DNA of 17,264 nt, taken from NCBI GenBank assembly GCA_016199905.1, contig JACQFU010000174.1:1-17264 (forward strand). The letters are read 5' to 3'. Of the stretch, positions 14,477 to 17,264 are shown piece after piece (the stretch's first letter is position 1; each line of letters opens with the position of its first letter). Made by a program: the position numbers and the translations under genes. Source of the stretch: Candidatus Wallbacteria bacterium. Lineage in GTDB: Bacteria; Muiribacteriota; UBA6191; JACPRK01. The notes under the pieces are model-generated. The model was given only the letters and a program-made list of their open reading frames with translations, was not told the origin of the DNA and did not search any database.

Positions 14477-15246
14477 ACCCGACGACCGTCACGACGGTCT
14501 CGCCGGTCACGCTATCGTTCGCCGTCGACGTGGGCTCCGCGGCCCAGGCCGGATTCACCACGATCCAGGCGGTCGTGACCGGCGCCGACTCGGTCAGCGG
14601 GGCCCCCACGAGCGCCACGTCCAGCGATCGGCCGGCGAACTGGACGGTCAACTCGCTGGTGAACTGGACTCTCCAGAGCCCGGGGACGCGCCCTTCACCG
14701 CGCTCGGCGCACGCGGCCGTTTACGACTCCGCCCGAGAACGGGTCGTCGTTTTCGGCGGAGTGAACCGGACCCTCTCGGCGACCGACACCTGGGAGTGGG
14801 ACGGCTCCAACTGGTCGCAGCGCTCCACCACCGGCCCTTCGGCGCGCAGCGGCCACGGCATGGCATTCGATTCCAGGCGAAAACGCACCGTTCTCAGCGG
14901 AGGCGGAGAGGTCCACACCTACTTCGACGACACCTGGGCGTGGGACGGCACGAACTGGAAACAGGTCTCGCCAGCTACAGCCCCGACGCCGCGCGTCGAC
15001 GCGGCGATATCCTACGACTCGGCACGCGATCGGGTGGTCGTTTTCGGAGTGTACCAGCTGCTCACCAATCCGTTCCGTGACGATTTCCGGAACGAGCTCG
15101 ACGAGTTCGACGGCACGAACTGGAGTCTCCCGAACGGACAGGCAGGCCCGCGCAGCAGTGCGCGCAGGCCTGCGGGTTCTTGCGCATCCGAGCTACCGTC
15201 CTCTGGGCTTCGAACCCGTTCAAAGGTATTTGTGGGAGGCACATGA
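14059..15246 (+). pseudogene. C-terminal part of the broken Kelch/CARDB-like gene
   Basis: In-frame continuation in the +1 frame relative to the first part, without its own clear start; GTG 14062 and ATG 14179 exist but have no good ribosome site. It encodes VVLHGGEAG, a truncated blade (SDTWEFDGVSWARL), another blade (VELFGG, FADTWELAQTP), a second CARDB/Ig-like domain (VTAIVGNAGSRPAALSNAAL to FTTIQAVVTG), then three blades (RVVVFGG, DTWEWDGSNWSQ; TVLSGG, DTWAWDGTNWKQ; RVVVFGV, EFDGTNWSLP). After about 15135 the text becomes non-repetitive (QAGPRSSARRPAGSC) and ends at a TGA at 15244-15246, so the last blade is also cut short. Being coding-like in every blade, it is a recently damaged gene or an assembly collapse rather than an old relic. 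Confidence 0.7.
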
Positions 15247-15344
15247 TGCCATCCCGTCGAGGAGGTCAGCCTTCTCACGCCGAACTGCAGCTGATGAGGC
15301 AGAGGCTGGACGAATACTATCGTACGAAGGCGAGCATGTTCTGA
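15246..15344 (+). CDS. Small hypothetical protein, 32 residues
   Basis: A short ORF that I do not recognise. ATG codons lie at 15243 and 15246; GGGAGG (15234-15239) is six bases from the second and only three from the first, so 15246 is preferred. It overlaps the TGA of the Kelch gene. The product is basic at the start (PSRRGGQPSHAEL) and ends in an amphipathic helix, LQLMRQRLDEYYRTKASMF. No signal or membrane segment. It could be a real small protein, or the remains of a larger gene; the strong ribosome site is the only support. Confidence 0.4.
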   Translation: MPSRRGGQPSHAELQLMRQRLDEYYRTKASMF

Positions 15345-15363
15345 TCCCAAGGAGTGTCAAACG

Positions 15364-15489
15364 ATGAGAAGACTCCATGAACGGTCCAGGATCGCGGTCG
15401 CCCTCCCGGCCCCGCTGACACGCGCCGTCGAGCTGATCTGGCTCGTCCTGGCGCTGGCGCTGATACTCTTGGCCGTGCTGCACGGATAG
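15364..15489 (+). CDS. Small single-pass membrane protein, 41 residues
   Basis: The ATG at 15364 has AAGGAG (15349-15354) nine bases upstream, a strong site. The product has a basic N-terminus (MRRLHERSR) and one hydrophobic helix, ELIWLVLALALILLAVL (23-39), ending HG and a TAG. It lies 19 bases after the 32-residue ORF, so the two could be one transcript. The same frame stays open beyond the TAG into the AAA+ lid fragment. No family recognised. It may be a genuine small membrane protein or the tail of a former longer one. Confidence 0.5.
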   Translation: MRRLHERSRIAVALPAPLTRAVELIWLVLALALILLAVLHG

Positions 15490-15552
15490 ACGCCCGCGCC
15501 CGGCCCTGGACTCGCCGACGCTGACCAGGTGCTTGCGCCGGTGCAGCTGCGA

Positions 15553-15894
15553 ATGCGGGAGTTGCCGGGCGACTCGGCCCTCTTCCAGACCAAGTTCGGC
15601 AAGGCCGACCTGACCAACGAGGCGCTCCAGATGAGCGGGGCCGAGATCGAGGGACTGCTGATCCGGGCGAAGAGGCGGGCGCTGATCGAAGGGCGCGAGG
15701 AGGTTCTCCAGGCCGACCTCGAGTCGGAGCTCGGGAGCTACCTGCCCCCGCAGTACGGCGAGGAGATCGACCTTCAGATCCTGGCCGCGCTGGCGGAGTG
15801 CACCGACAAGCGGTTCCTCACGCCCGAGTACCGCGAGATGGATCGAGGCGAGGTGGCCAGGAAGCTGGCGGCGTTGAAGCAGAGATGGGATTGA
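15553..15894 (+). pseudogene. C-terminal lid fragment of an AAA+ ATPase
   Basis: The frame is open from the TAG at 15487; ATG 15553 would give 113 residues and GTG 15529 121, neither with a good ribosome site. The text DLTNEALQMSGAEIEGLLIR matches the sensor-2/lid helix of AAA+ ATPases (usually xGFSGAEIEqxvxxA), and LPPQYGEEIDLQILAALAEC to RFLTPEYREM matches the C-terminal extension seen in some bacterial AAA+ proteins. Walker A, Walker B and the arginine finger are all missing, and the upstream DNA does not encode them in any frame. It is therefore probably the 3' remnant of a deleted ATPase gene. A free-standing lid-like small protein is the alternative. The family assignment is from memory of the motif. 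Confidence 0.55.
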
Positions 15895-15917
15895 TCGGTC
15901 TGGAAGGAGATGGGGCG

Positions 15918-16450
15918 ATGTCGAGCAGGAAACCGCGCTTCCCCTGGCTGGTACTGAGTCTTGTGCTCCTGTCGGTTCCGCAACTCTGGGCGGCTCGGAA
16001 AAACTCGGTCGTCGGCAAGCCGCCGCTCGTCGGCAGCGTCTCTCACACCGCGGCGACGACTCCCGGAGGCAGTCCCGTCTGGTTTCTGGAGACGAAGCCT
16101 GGCGTCCGCTATCGCCTGACAGGTAGCCCGAAGGTCCTTCGCAAGCTCGTCGCCCTCGAAGGCAAACCGATCCAGATCTGGGGCAAGGAGAGCGGAAAGG
16201 TCGAGAAGAGCATCGCGGTGATGCGTCTGAAGACGGCCGAAGGCGTGGTGGGCAAGGCGGCCGCTGACCGTTCGGAGAGCTGGCCAGCAGAGGAAACCAC
16301 TGCCGTGACAGCCGAACTGCGGGAGCTGGAGCACGGGCTGGGAATCCGGGATCGGTATAGCCTGAAGGCCGTTCTGGCCGGTATGCCCCGTGAACGGTTA
16401 CGGAGATTCAAACTGCGGATTCTTGGACGGTCCACCAATCAGGTGCGAAG
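15918..16450 (+). pseudogene. Secreted OB-like protein, 3' end lost
   Basis: The ATG at 15918 has AAGGAG eight bases upstream. It encodes a signal peptide (SRKPRFPWLVLSLVLLSVP, cleavage near LWAA at 23-26), then a short beta-rich domain: LVGSVSHTA, VWFLETKPGVRYRLTGS, LVALEGKPIQIWGKESGK. This resembles small periplasmic OB-fold proteins. A charged helical stretch follows (TAELRELEHGLGIRDRYSL). No stop codon occurs before 17033: past about 16440 the frame simply runs antisense through the PIN and antitoxin genes and becomes Arg/Ser-rich, unlike a real protein. The natural C-terminus therefore seems to have been replaced where the toxin-antitoxin cassette begins. If translated to 17033 the product would be 371 residues. 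No family name assigned. Confidence 0.5.
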
Positions 16451-16882
16451 TCAGCGTCTGCGACTCTCGAGGATCGCCAGGAACTCGCGTGGCGTCAGGA
16501 TCGCGATGCCCTCGTACGGTCTCAGTGTGAGGAGATCCTGGTCGCCGGTGACGAGGTACTCGACGTTGCCATCGACGGCGCAGGCGAGGATGGGGTCGTC
16601 CTTGGGATCGCGGCTCTTGCGCTCCACGAGGACGACTCCTTGCACCTGGACGGCCAGCTCGCCGAGCGAAGCGATCAGGAATGCCACGGCCCCCGGGTCG
16701 ACTCCGTATCGTTTCGAGATCCTGGGCAGGGCCAGGGTCTTCTCCACTTCGCGCAGGATGGTGGGTGAGAGGACCCAGGTCAGGTGTCCATCGCGGACGC
16801 CCGTCAAGATCCGAGCCGACGGGCCGGAGGCTACGAGGAACGCGCTCACGACCACTTTCGAGTCGAGCACGACCCGGATCAT
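16451..16882 (-). CDS. PIN-domain toxin (putative toxin-antitoxin toxin, COG1569-like)
   Basis: A 143-residue PIN-domain ribonuclease. Acidic site residues are visible: D7 in VVLDSKVVVSAF, E45 in TILREVEKTLALPR, D92 and D95/D96 in SRDPKDDPILACA, D114 and D116 in YLVTGDQDLL. The TGDxDLL ending is typical of the PIN family described as putative toxin component (TIGR00305-like). The usual DTN after the first strand is DSK here. The ATG at 16882 directly follows the antitoxin TAG with no gap. In this class the toxin cleaves RNA and is held inactive by the upstream antitoxin. The target is unknown. Confidence 0.88.
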   Translation of the reverse strand: MIRVVLDSKVVVSAFLVASGPSARILTGVRDGHLTWVLSPTILREVEKTLALPRISKRYGVDPGAVAFLIASLGELAVQVQGVVLVERKSRDPKDDPILACAVDGNVEYLVTGDQDLLTLRPYEGIAILTPREFLAILESRRR

Positions 16883-17143
16883 CTACGCTGCCCGTTTCTT
16901 GGCTCGAACGGCGCGGCGAACCTGCAGGGCGGCCCGGGCGATTTCCGCCTCGGCCGAAGCCGGCTCCCGGCTCTGGTTCTGTTTTTGCAGGCGATCCACG
17001 GTCTGCCAGAAGAGCTCGTTCCTCTTCAGATAAAACTCGCTGACCCGCCGGATGACCTCCGCCATGGTGAGGTCGCGATCGAGAGCTTCCCTGCGAAGCG
17101 CGCGATGGATGTCGTCGGGCAGATACACGGTCGTTCGTTTCAT
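16883..17143 (-). CDS. Ribbon-helix-helix antitoxin
   Basis: An 86-residue protein whose first 45 residues are a ribbon-helix-helix DNA-binding domain: MKRTTVYLPDDIHRALRREA (strand then helix A), DLTMAEVIRRVSEFYL (helix B). The basic, flexible C-terminus (RRAVRAKKRAA) probably wraps the toxin. The ATG at 17143 has AGGAG five bases upstream; the longer open frame to 17260 adds 39 residues without family features and crosses the AT-rich control region. It lies directly before the PIN toxin, the usual order, and should repress its own promoter. Confidence 0.88.
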   Translation of the reverse strand: MKRTTVYLPDDIHRALRREALDRDLTMAEVIRRVSEFYLKRNELFWQTVDRLQKQNQSREPASAEAEIARAALQVRRAVRAKKRAA

Positions 17144-17184
17144 ATGCTCTCCTGATATCGATGCGATCGTAGCATATATATGGC
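17141..17184 (-). promoter_or_regulatory. AT-rich candidate operator of the toxin-antitoxin operon
   Basis: Within otherwise GC-rich DNA, CATATATATG (17173-17182) is a perfect palindrome, and ATATGCT (17142-17148) pairs with AGCATAT (17171-17177) as an inverted repeat that includes the antitoxin start codon. Short palindromes here are where RHH antitoxins normally bind. A -10/-35 pair could not be assigned with confidence. Positions 17185-17264 hold nothing else that I can recognise. Confidence 0.4.
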
Positions 17185-17264
17185 ACAACGCCGGAGCGGG
17201 GCCCGCCGGTGCGCGATTCGGCTGCGCGAGGACGCCACCGCCGTCCGATGCGCGCGGCACCGGC

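Noticed and set aside
12920..15140. Repeated DNA words in the Kelch region as a possible CRISPR or tandem repeat array
   Set aside because: The repeats follow protein blades of about 57 residues with changing bases, not constant repeats with unique spacers.
15356..15366. GTCAAACGATG, identical to 666-676 in the rlmN/moaC spacer
   Set aside because: Eleven shared bases at unrelated positions, one over a start codon; no third copy or symmetry, so probably chance.

Overview
The window is 17.3 kb of high-GC bacterial DNA with densely packed genes, several four-base ATGA overlaps and good Shine-Dalgarno sequences. No tRNA, rRNA, CRISPR array or insertion sequence was seen. The gene set (class A RlmN, MoaC, an AddAB-type helicase-nuclease, a bacterial RING-type membrane protein, HEAT repeats, secreted Kelch proteins, PIN/ribbon-helix-helix toxin-antitoxin) would fit a soil or sediment bacterium such as an acidobacterium or myxobacterium-like lineage. 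That placement is only an impression; no marker in the window decides it.

Layout. Positions 1-629 (minus) hold the 5' two thirds of rlmN. It is divergent from a plus-strand pair at 744-2881: moaC (molybdopterin precursor synthesis), overlapping a 540-residue multi-zinc-ribbon protein. That protein carries an M48-peptidase-like domain lacking two of its three zinc ligands and a J-domain-like segment without HPD. The pair converges with, and overlaps by four bases, a minus-strand operon at 2878-8903 encoding AddB-like then AddA-like subunits of a recombinational repair nuclease. AddA keeps all helicase motifs and a nuclease site. AddB keeps its nuclease site but has no visible Walker A or Fe-S cysteine cluster.

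Divergent from addBA, behind a perfect TATAAT that sits where transcription would start at or very near the ATG, lies a plus-strand pair at 9013-12767. It encodes a HEAT-repeat protein with a C-terminal membrane anchor and an overlapping RING-finger, six-helix membrane protein with a DUF3592-like C-terminal loop. The two probably work together at the membrane. The function is unknown, and this pair plus the zinc-ribbon pseudo-peptidase are the best candidates for something undescribed.

From 12920 to about 16450 the sequence looks eroded. A secreted Kelch/CARDB-like gene is split by a frame change near 14050, where a repeat module appears to have lost roughly 170 bases. Two tiny ORFs with good ribosome sites follow, then a fragment that resembles only the lid domain of an AAA+ ATPase, and a secreted OB-like ORF that never meets a stop before running antisense through the next genes. 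The window ends with a minus-strand toxin-antitoxin pair (RHH antitoxin, PIN toxin; 16451-17143), a typical mobile cassette next to gene remnants.
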